Positions 39,001-47,600 of a DNA stretch of 64,000 nucleotides are shown piece after piece. Each line of letters starts with the position of its first letter. The first letter of the stretch is position 1. The DNA comes from Nautilus pompilius (taxonomy: Eukaryota; Mollusca; Cephalopoda; Nautilida; Nautilidae). Under the pieces are notes generated by a model. It had not been told where the DNA came from. It did no database searches and saw only the letters and a list, made by a program, of their open reading frames with translations. The position numbers and the translations under genes were made by a program. Where the stretch lies: NCBI GenBank assembly GCA_018389105.1, contig JACATO010000591.1:3071001-3135000 (forward strand), written 5' to 3'.

Positions 39001-40970
39001 AATCTGCTATGAAAATTACATCTGTTTTGAAGAAAAAACACAGTATTTCTAGAGAAATCTCTCACCTAGAACCAGCTACATCTTCAGAAGAAAACAGTGA
39101 ATTGTATCAACTTGACCAAGAAGTTCCAGAACCTGTTTTCTCTGATACAAAAGATGTGGAACAATCATCAGTGATTAAAATTACATCAATTTTACAGAAA
39201 ACTGGCAGTGACTATCGAGATGTTTCTCAGAAGAAAATAGTGCTGCAGCCAGAAGCTATATTTGAAAAGAGTGAAACACTATTCAGTTCTAAACTTGATT
39301 CTGGAAGAGATGCCTCATACAGGGAACCAGATTCAGATATATTAACAACAGGTGTTGAAACATCTATAAAGGAAAACGTAGAAAAGATATCCCCACAGAG
39401 TGTAGAATCATATATAAAACATATTTACAGCAAAGTCTACTTATCTTTGTTGACAGAGAGTGAAAGTGAGAAAAGTGGATTATATAGTCATGAGTCAGAT
39501 TTTAAAAACAAAAACAGTGAATATTCTAAAGGAAATATTCTTTACAGTGAATCTGTACCCCAGGATCAATCTGTTATGAAAATTACATCTGTTTTGAAGA
39601 AAACACACAGTATTTCTAGAGAAATCCTTAATGTAGAACCAGCTACAGATTCAGACGTAAACACAGAAGGTATTAACAGTGATTTGAAGGATGTAAAAGA
39701 AGAGAGTCAGTTGAAAAGCAGTGAATTACATCATCTAGATCAAGAAGATCCAGAAGCTGTTTTCTCTGATACAAAATATGTTGTGGAGCAATCACCATTG
39801 ATTAAAATTACATCGATTTTACAGAAAACTGGCAGTGACACTGAAGACATTTCTCAGAATGAAATAGAAAATGTAGAACCTGTTAAAGATACAGAAAGAA
39901 GCAAAGAAGTTAGTGAGACTAATTTTGAGAGTAAAAAAAAGCATGACAGTGAGGTGGAGGGAGCGATTCAGATAAATCATATTTCAGAACTAACTGACAC
40001 ACAATATCAGGGTGATAAAGATAAATCCTCTGAATTTGATACAGCTGAGAATACAACTGTTTTAGACTCATCCAATAGAGATGTTCCATTAGAACAGCCA
40101 GAAGCTATATATGAGAAGAGTGAATCATTCAGTTCTAAACATGATTCTGGAGATGCCTCATCCAGTGATTTAGATTCACAAGATAACCAATTTGCAGGAA
40201 TTAAGGAAACTATGAATGCTAAAGACCCAGAAATATTAACAACAGAAGACATTGAACCATTTATACAGGAAGATGTAGAACAAACATCTCTACAAAATGT
40301 AGAACCATATGTAGAAGATAATGCTCGTAATAATGCCATTTTATTTATGCTGACAGATGGAAATGAGGCAAGTGACATACACAGCAGCGAGTCAAATTTG
40401 CAAGACAAAGAAAAGAAACATTTTAAAAGAAAGATCATCCACAGTGAGTCTGTACCCCATGACCAATCCGATATAAAAATTATATCTGTTTTGAGGAAAA
40501 CACAGAGTATTACTGATGAAATCCTTTATTCAGAACCTGTTATAACTTCAGTAGAAAACAATGAAGTTAGTAATAGTGAGTTGAAGGATATAAACAAAGA
40601 AAGTCAGTTAAAAGACAGTGAATTGCATCAAATTAACCAAAAATTGCCAGAAGTTTTCTCTGATACAAATGATGTGCAACAATCACCAGTGATTGACATT
40701 GCATCAACTTTACCAAAAACTGGCAGTGACTGTGGAGACATTTCTCAGAATGAAATAGAAAATGTAGAATTTGTTAAAGATACAGAAGAAAGCAAAAAAG
40801 TTAGTTTCACAAATTTTGAGGATGAAATGAAAAACAATATAGTCTTAAGTGAGTTGAAAGACAGCAGTGAACTAGATCAAACACACAATTATGAAGGTGA
40901 TGATAAACTCAATCATGAACTCTCTGATGACTCTACTTCTGCAGCTAATCCGGCTGTTCCAAACATCTAG
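16854..40970 (+). CDS. ERICH3: ERICH3-like gene (nine coding exons, predicted 2,896 aa)
   Basis: Coding exons: 16854-16873, 18018-18111, 18338-18535, 23678-23827, 24410-24571, 26311-26478, 29309-29355, 32024-32127, 33223-40970. Phases agree at every junction and the sum, 8,691 nt, divides by three. The identification rests on the N-terminus: GLLPSYNSLTDRHLSDYF and RIRRHLIRAGLI parallel the vertebrate ERICH3 start, and exon 3 continues the same helical, lysine-rich region. Vertebrate ERICH3 is a glutamate-rich protein linked to primary cilia. Residues from about 315 onward form a huge acidic and lysine-rich repetitive tail with no folded domain seen. The DUF4590 domain found in vertebrate ERICH3 is not visible. 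A CxxC pair (CATC) occurs in exon 8. Orthology is well supported at the N-terminus only; the tail is lineage-specific as far as I can tell. Confidence 0.85.
16874..18017 (+). other. Intron 1 of the ERICH3-like gene
   Basis: Begins inside the CpG island with GTGAGT and ends TTTATTTTTAG. No other gene seen. A short GA run lies near 17550-17562. Confidence 0.65.
18018..18111 (+). CDS. ERICH3: ERICH3-like exon 2, conserved N-terminal block
   Basis: Flanked by TTTTTAG and GTATGG. It encodes LLPSYNSLTDRHLSDYF then CRPRIRRHLIRAGL, the most conserved part of the ERICH3 family and the main basis of the gene call. Confidence 0.9.
18338..18535 (+). CDS. ERICH3: ERICH3-like exon 3, charged helical region
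   Basis: Acceptor AATTTCAG. It begins INRHHEIISEAAYKMN, matching the family's GLI-x-x-x-x-x-I-S-E-x-x-Y-K-x-N pattern. No GT donor follows the family-like end KKVK. The best donor there is GC (AAG then GCAAGA at 18536). A GT donor at 18521 (GCA then GTAAAG) also keeps phase 0 but drops five residues. Confidence 0.85.
18538..21381 (+). other. Intron 3, first part
   Basis: AT-rich with no exon recognised. The remaining part of the intron holds hAT copy 2. Confidence 0.55.
21382..23082 (-). mobile_element. hAT DNA transposon copy 2, heavily decayed, antisense in intron 3
   Basis: On the minus strand, in N-to-C order across several frames: FAFQADNCTKNHDANFLAYVS (first Asp region), VVTHCVIPQKQLVSKDLSKV (the HC-x-I-H-x-x-x-L-x-x-K-x-L region of ZBED hATs), LNELNA-like coil, then DEYPSLS and ALKVVVPFATIYLREAGFSS, the hATC block with its EAGFS. 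It ends AISTTKSNFEAV with a stop at 21384-21382. The right edge, read inward, is CAGTGATTTCCAGACTAGG, a typical ZBED-hAT terminus, followed by GATTGTAG at 23083-23090. The left terminus was not found. Many stops show it is long dead. Its terminus differs from copy 1, so it is a different subfamily. Confidence 0.8.
23091..23677 (+). other. Intron 3, last part
   Basis: AT-rich, ending TTAATCTTTTGCAG. Nothing else seen. Confidence 0.55.
23678..23827 (+). CDS. ERICH3: ERICH3-like exon 4
   Basis: Acceptor CTTTTGCAG, donor GTAAAC. Fifty codons, phase 0 at both ends. It encodes a serine/proline-rich linker containing SRPVSAPEPPSSSKK, comparable in composition to the linker at this place in vertebrate ERICH3. 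Confidence 0.85.
24410..24571 (+). CDS. ERICH3: ERICH3-like exon 5
   Basis: Acceptor TTTTAATAG, donor GTAAGA. Fifty-four codons, phase 0 at both ends. Basic then proline/aromatic-rich sequence (GRKLKKRILPQYVVRPKSA; HPYGYHPANLAFTPHPPDF). No known domain recognised. Confidence 0.85.
24572..26310 (+). other. Intron 5
   Basis: GT-AG intron, AT-rich, nothing recognised inside. Confidence 0.65.
26311..26478 (+). CDS. ERICH3: ERICH3-like exon 6, proline-rich
   Basis: Acceptor TTTTATTTCAG, donor GTTTGT. Fifty-six codons, phase 0 at both ends. It encodes GKDGTAIVKMNNVDTQVYPY followed by APTPPTSPPPDTPPYTS, resembling the proline-rich stretch that precedes DUF4590 in vertebrate ERICH3. Confidence 0.85.
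26640..27037 (+). repeat. SINE-like repeat copy B with simple-repeat tail, in intron 6
   Basis: Shares GTGGGAGGAAAC, AAGAAACCATGCTGCA and CCAAACCAAGTTGGATCCTG with copies A and C. The 3' side runs into CAAA, CA and AG microsatellites (AG run at 27009-27037), as expected of a SINE tail that seeded microsatellites. Confidence 0.65.
27038..29308 (+). other. Intron 6, remainder
   Basis: No exon recognised. I looked here for the missing DUF4590 segment and found no paired splice signals around a coding stretch. Confidence 0.5.
29309..29355 (+). CDS. ERICH3: ERICH3-like exon 7 (47 nt)
   Basis: Preceded by a long T tract and TTTTTCAG and followed by GTATTT. It encodes GLPLSDRPGENDQDS and two bases that join exon 8. 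The phase (0 in, 2 out) fits both neighbours, which supports this small exon. Confidence 0.75.
29395..29625 (-). repeat. SINE-like repeat copy D, reverse orientation, in intron 7
   Basis: Reverse complement of the family. AGACTGCTAAGG matches the copy-A 3' block, and GGTTGTC...AAATTATCTCC matches the GGGAGATAAT...GGCAACC block at the 5' side of copy C. Strongly diverged. Confidence 0.5.
30800..31240 (+). mobile_element. Tc1-like transposase remnant in intron 7
   Basis: Across three frames, in Tc1 order: FGSRSVMAW, LILMGTLPLKR, LKFDANIF, FQEDGAA, LNMNLMEHLREHL and MIELRKAL. These match the Tc1 blocks GGGSVMVWG, FQQDGARPH and SPDLNPIEHLWD-type. The frame is broken many times. No terminal repeats were sought successfully. 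Confidence 0.75.
32024..32127 (+). CDS. ERICH3: ERICH3-like exon 8
   Basis: Acceptor TTTTTAG, donor GTACAT. It enters with one base and leaves with one base. Encodes GFICATCKSRNLALVNKG and an acidic end. The CATC pair is the only CxxC in the protein I noticed. Confidence 0.8.
32128..33222 (+). other. Intron 8
   Basis: AT-rich, ending in a T-rich tract and TTTCTAG at 33222. Nothing recognised. Confidence 0.65.
33223..40970 (+). CDS. ERICH3: ERICH3-like giant terminal exon (2,582 codons)
   Basis: Acceptor TTTCTTTCTAG. The exon stays open for 7.7 kb and ends NPAVPNI with TAG. It codes for a hydrophilic protein rich in Lys, Glu, Asp, Ser and Ile, with no signal peptide, membrane segment or known domain. 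Three short modules recur: K-[IV]-T-[SAT]-x-L-K-K (about 18 copies), S-x-E-S-Y-[LI]-K-x-x-Y (about seven) and P-I-x-Q-I or I-Q-I-K-Q-I (about thirteen). Four QQTD motifs stand at codons 6-60 counted from the ATG at 33288, and a TQTD lies near 35436. From about 36377 the exon is a set of long in-frame duplications. Base use is as AT-rich as the flanks. A codon-preserving open frame this long shows selection for protein, whatever its function. Confidence 0.9.
33303..33467 (+). repeat. Cluster of four QQTD motifs (LC8-like sites)
   Basis: KKQQTDNE, FQQQTDEN, TAQQTDKE and STQQTDGD occur with their Thr at codons 8, 29, 40 and 59 from the ATG at 33288. The Q-T anchor followed by Asp resembles dynein light chain LC8 recognition motifs, which often come in tandem in disordered tails. 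Binding is inference. Confidence 0.5.
34530..34751 (+). repeat. 60-bp tandem repeat, 3.7 copies (20-aa unit)
   Basis: The 60-bp unit encodes KDNIREIPINQIDTFSNIVA. The copies differ at only a few bases (attcc/gttcc, aatata/aatgta), so they arose recently. The array stays in frame and multiplies the P-I-x-Q-I module. Confidence 0.95.
36377..40800 (+). repeat. Long in-frame duplications of about 291-306 codons
   Basis: The anchor TCAGATAAAACAGATCTCAG starts at 36401, 37274 and 38156, giving periods of 873 and 882 bp. A diverged form starts at 39968. A block of about 180 bp at 38811-38990 recurs without difference, 918 bp later, at 39729-39908. All periods are multiples of three. Unit order is IQIKQISELTD, EQPGAIYEKS, SYIK/HMKH, MKITSVLKK, SELHHLDQ, IKITSILQ, SQNEI. 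The unit between 38990 and 39967 is rearranged: a partial unit precedes a fuller one. Confidence 0.95.
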
Positions 40971-43600
40971 TTACTTAGCAGATTTGTTAAGAGTTATAGT
41001 TAAGAAAACGATATGGTGGAGAAAAAAATATTTGAAGTTAACACATCTATGAAGGTTGATATTCAGGACTATACAGGAAATTTCAGTTTTGAGGGACTGG
41101 AATGAAATTTAAAGTAAGAAAACATGTTTGAGCTCTGACATCCAAGTCTACTCAATGAAAAGTGAATCATCTGCATAGAAGAGAATCCACTCACAGGATT
41201 ATAAAATTATAAAAATTTACACCAGTGTACTAACTATGATGGAAAAACTTTTAAAAATTGTTGCAGATTATAACCAAGGACTGTTTTGTCTAGGGTAATG
41301 CCACAGCATGAACCTTATTATAAAAAAAAAAACTTTTCTGTTATCAATCAAATTTAAGGAAAAAATAACTTAAGCTTTTCCATGAAAAAGTCAGATTTAA
41401 ATTCACAGTGTGTATCAATCTGGAGTTTATAAGGCTACATTAGTTATTAAAAGAAAAACGTCTGAGATAAGAAACTCATCATATAAATATGGGAGGCCAG
41501 GTATTTTGGGTTTTTTCATTACATTTTTAAGATTTGTTTTACATTGCACAGACTTTTACAACTTCTCTGACTAATATTTCATTAAACCTTGAGACACTTG
41601 GATGATTTTAAAACATCATCATAATATACAAATGTTGAATTTTTCTTTTAATCAGTTGGGAAAACATTTTTCTCAGAACTCATAGTTTAAACCGGCATTT
41701 TAAAAATGAAAAGTCCCCATTATGTAACCCAGAACACAAGCAGCATGTCTGCTGACATAATAAAATGTATCATGCGAACTTTTCCTTTTCTTTTAAATGT
41801 TGCACTAATATATTCAAAACAAATTTTGTGTTGTTGTATTGATATGAGATCAGCAGTTGACTGGAAAACCAATAGTTTTGGAGAAAAGTATTTTTCCTTG
41901 TTAAACTGTTTTACTAATTTCTTTAGACATCAACTCAAAACAAACTGTGAACATGCTGCATGTGATGTATCATTTCTTGTGTGCAAAGTACTAATATGAC
42001 ATTGTATTTAGTTTGATTACATAAACCTTTAAAGAATACAAAATAGTTTGCTAAAATTATTTTTCTTGTATCAGTGTCATAATTAAAAGTCAAGGCATTA
42101 TTGCATAACTTAAAAATTTTGATTGAATTTGTGAGAAAGCATGCATCGACTGAACAAGAAGTAAAATGGAGGTATTTTACCAAAGACCAACTAATACGTA
42201 CTTTTACAGAAATGAATCACTTGTGAAGAAAGGTCTTTATTTATGGTTTTAGAAAGCAACTTTCACAAAATGGCAGGTTCCTCCCCCCAGATATTCAGTT
42301 AAAGAGAATGCTTTAATTAAAGAATGGTGTCCTGGCCTACTCTTCATGATGATAAACTTAGCTACACTTTTTTTGGATCTGTTTAGTTGTCATTGACTGC
42401 TGAGAAAATGAATTTATGCAGGACTGAGGAAGATGGATGAGGTTACTGAATGCATTAAACTAATTGGTGTATTCCTCCATTAACCTTGAAATTCAATGAT
42501 TAATATGGCATAAACTACTTATTAAAAAAATTGGGTGTCAGCTGTCATTAATTGAAATTTGAACTTTGTGGAATCAAATTTGATAAAATAGTAGTTTTTT
42601 GACTTTCTTAAATCCCAACAGAAAGTTAAATTCACAGTAATTTAGTGAAGCTGAGTTCCAAACTCGTAGACACTGATAACTTCTATATTTCCTAAAAGTT
42701 TCTGAGTGATATTGTAATTTATCCCTTCCCCCTTATGGGGATATAGCATAGTAATAAGTCAGGCAAAATAGTAGCTATATGAATTTGAAATGGTTTAGAA
42801 GTTATGTGAAAGTTCCTTAAGCAATTTTATCAAGATGAAAAAGATAAAGAATGTTTGAAAGTACTTTCATATATATGTGTGTGTGATACTGATGTTACAA
42901 ATTTCACAGAATATATATTTTGGGGAAGTTCATGCCTTTAGAGAAAGGTACTAAAATATATATACTGCACAAAGCAATTTAAAAATTGGACTTTTTCGGT
43001 GAAGCATTTTTAAAATCCCATAATTATACGTTTTCTAGTGTGAATATTGTATAGCCTATTTTGAATTAAATTGAGCAATTTATTTTGCTGTAAGTGGTCT
43101 GGAGGTGCAATTTCCATATTAGATGAGTTTATGTGCAGTGTGCACCAACAATGTGTGGTGGGGTCAGATGGGTTTTATGGATCATTCTGCATTCAATTTC
43201 AGTGTCAGGTCAATGACATTGAAAAGAAGAGACCATGTATTTAGCATGAGATGAGGGCTACACAGGCTAGTGGCTGGAAACGAGTATATCTCAGTTTGTA
43301 ATTAATTGATTATTGGCAGATTCCAGAGAAACAGATGCTTATGATGATAGCCTCATTGAAAACAGAAGCCAGTTTGATGGCTCATGGCTGATAGAAACCA
43401 TTGGTTCTTAACTCACAGATGGCCAGTGATGTTCATTCTAGACTTCGGGTAGAGTAGAATGTTCTTGTAGCACTGATGGATTCACAGTCAAAACTCTTGA
43501 CATCATGAAGTATGACACAACTGAGTCATTTTGCTGGTAACAACTGATATCTGTGCAGAAATCCATTCTCACTTTCCTGGGATGTTCCCTACAGTTATTA
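40971..43600 (+). other. 3' UTR of the ERICH3-like gene and intergenic sequence
   Basis: No further coding exon. AATAAA-type signals occur, for example near 41758, but which one ends the transcript cannot be told. The next gene is convergent. Confidence 0.5.
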
Positions 43601-43860
43601 ACCATTTCTATTAGGACATGCTATTTTATTGTCTGAAAGCAAGTATTAGTACTAAGCAATGTGATAATGCATGTCCCCATAATATTGACAGGACACTGCA
43701 AATCATTAGAGTTGGGGTTTGAGCTTCTTCAGCATCCAGCTTATAGTCCTGACCTCACCTAAAGATCGGACATTTTGACAGTAATGATGTCAAGGTGGCA
43801 GTGCAAAGGAAATCTGTGCATTAATTTCTTGTTGGCTGTGATGCATTAATAGGGAAGAGG
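43601..43860 (+). mobile_element. mariner-like transposase remnant
   Basis: QCDNACPHNIDRTLQII is followed, after one frameshift, by LGFELLQHPAYSPDLT. This is the second catalytic block of mariner transposases (DNARPH ... HPPYSPDLAP). Flanks out to about 43330 may also belong to it but are too decayed to read. Confidence 0.8.
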
Positions 43861-44362
43861 ACTGTAGAAATATAAGTAATCTATATCAACATTATTGATT
43901 CTATTTTAATTTTATAACCATTCTGGTTTTCATTCGATCTCCCAATAGATTCCTTAAAACACCTTGAAATCAATATGAATTACAGCACATCCAGATTTCA
44001 TACACACTGATCGAAACAATATAAAGGATATTGTGATATACTGTATACATCTATTGAAGATAAAACACACACAATTCAGTTTCACATATAGAATTCATTT
44101 TGTGCAATATCAATGCCCAAAGCAACTATAAATAGTTGTACAAGAGGCCTCATGCAAAACATCCCTATATTGTTTTGTTTAATGTATATAAGAGTTTTCT
44201 ATCTTCAATTTTATCAGTTAAATACTATGCAAACTGTATGAAGGAACCTGCAAGAAATGAAATTTTTTTCCCTTTTGTTTAATTTGTGTACAAGTTTCAT
44301 TAGCCATAGAATTATTTGGTTAACACAATTCAAAATCAGACATGAAAAATGTATTGGTATTT

Positions 44363-44368
44363 TTTATT
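44363..44368 (-). terminator. Polyadenylation signal of NOPCHAP1
   Basis: AATAAA on the minus strand, about 110 bases after the NOPCHAP1 stop codon. Confidence 0.6.
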
Positions 44369-44476
44369 CATAAAAGTAAAATTTTGACATGTATAGACAC
44401 AATCTAGTAAATAAGTTTCCTTTGTTTCTACAGGAAATGCATATTTTGAAATACATTTTTACCATTATAATTGATA

Positions 44477-44674
44477 TCAACTTGGAATTTTAGAATTTAC
44501 TGGATTAGTTTTAGGAGTTGTGATCTCTTCAATATGTGGTTTTGGTCTTTTTAGTAACTTTTGGATTTTGAAATTCCTTTCTGTAACTTCTCTGCAATAT
44601 TCACTGCCACTGTCTTCTGAACTGGATGAGTCCATCTCTGAAGAACTTGTGCTATACTCAAAGAGACCTAGATT
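44477..44674 (-). CDS. NOPCHAP1: NOPCHAP1 terminal exon
   Basis: Acceptor TTATTTTCAG. Sixty-five codons and TGA. A serine/acidic stretch (EMDSSSSEDSGSEY) is followed by a basic end (KIQKLLKRPKPH), the same layout as the vertebrate C-terminus. Confidence 0.85.
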   Translation of the reverse strand, partial: NLGLFEYSTSSSEMDSSSSEDSGSEYCREVTERNFKIQKLLKRPKPHIEEITTPKTNPVNSKIPS

Positions 44675-47600
44675 CTGAAAATAAATTTTAAAAAAAATTT
44701 TCTTTAGAAAATTAACGATCTTAGTTTCATATTTTAAAGATTCTAAAATATGATCTCTTTATCATAAACAAAAAAGCATTCCATATAAGCACCCACATTT
44801 GAATTAATGTGTATCATATGACTTTAATTTGTCCCAAAGATATCCAACAGTGAACAAATCAAGCATTCTTTGGTCCATAAATAGTTGATACATAACTCTG
44901 AAAAATGTTCTGAATAATGTAACATCTTACTTTAAAAATTCAATCTTTGGTCAAAAATGATACAATCCTAATGTTATGGAATGATGAAAAAATACCATAA
45001 TCTCCATTTTAGTGGATGTCTCCAATAGAACCCCTGTAAAACATTCCAAAACTATAACCTTTCCTCCTTGATGATCCACAAGGGAGATAATATCCTTACA
45101 AGAGAGGCAACCCCGGTAAGAGATGTGGTGGTGTAGTTATTCACTAGAAAGTGTTCTCATCCTTTGTCACGAGGGGTCCACAACTTTCCACTAGCAGGGA
45201 AATCTCTACTAAAACTCTTCATTTTAAGATGTGGAAGGAAACCCATGTGGCTGGTTAGTAGAGTGAGAAGAAACTACACCTGGCAGGTACCTCAAATCAA
45301 TTTGACCCTAATCAGGAATGAAATTTGGAACAAGGTCCATCAGCCTTGGCAGTCCAGTAGTCTAAACTGGCCCTCTGGTTGCCTCTCTGAAGTGTTTATT
45401 TTGATTTCAACAAACACATGCTCTCCATTTGGATATAAACAGTTCAAATGGATATCCATTTATCCACAGTACCAGACATGAACTTGACTCATTTTAGCCT
45501 TTATTTGTTTTAGTAGTAATTTGGGGCAACAACAAGACAAAAAATTCTGGTAAATGATACCTGATAGTAATAGAGGAGGAGCTATTAAGGCCTGCAATTA
45601 ACTGAGGAGTGAGGTGGTTTTGTTTTCTGAAAGTTGTTACTGCTGGTTTTTAACTGAAGTAATTTTTTCTTCAATTTCAATCCTCCCTATAGAAGAATTC
45701 ACCACTAATTCTCTCAGCTCAAATTCTAACTTAGGTCTCAGCCATAAGAGTCTCATCTAACTGTTATACTATAACAGAGATTTGTCAGCATCTAGCAGGC
45801 TACTCAGTCACATTAAAAATTCTGACATGTTCACACATGACCTCATTATTCCGAACAATGAAACAATAATAATAAATATATTGTAATTATTTTGTAATTT
45901 TGGTGGAAAATGTAAATAGACAAAACCCCAATATTATCATTACTATTGTTTTGAACATTATTAAATATGGTGATAACCGACAAATATACCATTGCCTAGC
46001 ATAGATATACAGTGCCCTGCCATAATTTTTTTGTAACCAGTTGCTATTACAATGTTAGTTTGTTGTAGGAAATAGCAAATGAAGACAAAAAATAGATAGA
46101 GTTTCCTTTAATTTTATTATATTGGTGTTTCTCTCCACTGATGATATTGGTGCTCAAAGAGGTGCTTGCTTTGTTGGATTCATATCAGGGCTTGGGGTAT
46201 TGAGGGAAGAAGTTGACTGTCCTGATTTCTCTTCCAGTGGCAGCATGTAGCACCATCCTTGTGAAGAATATTGACATCAAATCTTAGTATGTCTGTTAGT
46301 ACAATGATAAATGTATGCAGGCATACGTCTAGCAACGAAGTGGATATGTTCACAAAATCCACCTCATTCTTAGAAACTTTGGTGTCAGAGGTAGTTTCAA
46401 AACGAGGTGAATAGGAATAGGTTCCAGTCCTTTGCATACTGTACAAGATGTACAAGTCCAATAAATATAACATCATAAACTATTATTGTAGATACACAAC
46501 TTCAATAAAAAAGAAAAAAAAATACAATCACCAGTGATTTGCATCACTATGTTTACCTCCATTGCATATCTTTGCTTCGACTTGGCAACGGTGGATGAGT
46601 GTTGCTAACTGTGTGGTGAGCCGCCAGGATCCCAGTTTGATGGGCCTGGCTCTGGTTCTTGTAGTTGCTGAACAGAGGACTTCTTTTTGACCAATGCATC
46701 AAGTGTTGACTGTCTTGCCTTCTGCCACCTTTCTTGACAGCACTGCTGTATTCCCAGTCTGGGTCATGAGTCGAGAAGGCCTCTATTGCATACATCATGA
46801 TCTTTGCAATACTTTCAGACAAAAATTTTGTAGTTAACACTTTTTCTGGCATCTCATTGGCAACTGGGTCTTGTTCATCTTTCATTGGCTGTTCCTGTTG
46901 TGTTAGTTCTTGCAAATCTTCATTGGTAAGTAACTCCTCATCAATCAAGAAGCTCTTGCACATCATCAATGTCTACTTTATCGAATCCTACTTCCTTTGC
47001 TAGTTTAACATCATTTTTAATTGCTGGCATCTTGGTCTCAAAGCCAGCAAAGTCATTGACATTTATCCCGCTTGTCACCTCTTGCCAGGTGTCTTTGATG
47101 TTATCAATTGCTTTCATTATGTTATAAGATTTTCAAAAATCTTTGATTGTCTGCTGCTGTTCATCCATCACAGGCCTTGATAAGCTGAATAATGTGTGCT
47201 TCAGATAATATTTCAAGGTTGTAATGACATCTTGTTCCATGGGTTGTAGGATAGATGTTGTATTCGGAGGAAAAAAGACAATTTTCAGGGTGACCAGGGG
47301 CATTTTCTAAAAACCAACAATGCTTAGGTTCATGTCCCCTTTTGTGACAATAAAGTTTGACAGTTAGACAAAAGTGATGGATGAACCAGTCACGAAGAAC
47401 ATCCATCATTACCAAAGTCTTTATATTTGCCATCCAGATAATTAGCAAATTGTTTTTGGAGAGCACTTTCATCGCCCATGGTCTTTGAGAATGATAAATG
47501 AGAAGAGGCTTAATTTCAAATCACCTCAGGCATTTTTGCCCTGCACCAGGGTGAGATCTCTAGCAGCCATAAATCCAGGTGCATGTTTCTCTGCTCTGGC

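Noticed and set aside
40007-40438. 143-codon antisense open frame across the giant exon, and similar antisense frames at 34172, 35408 and 35790
   Set aside because: They mirror the repetitive coding exon on the other strand and show no domain or start context.
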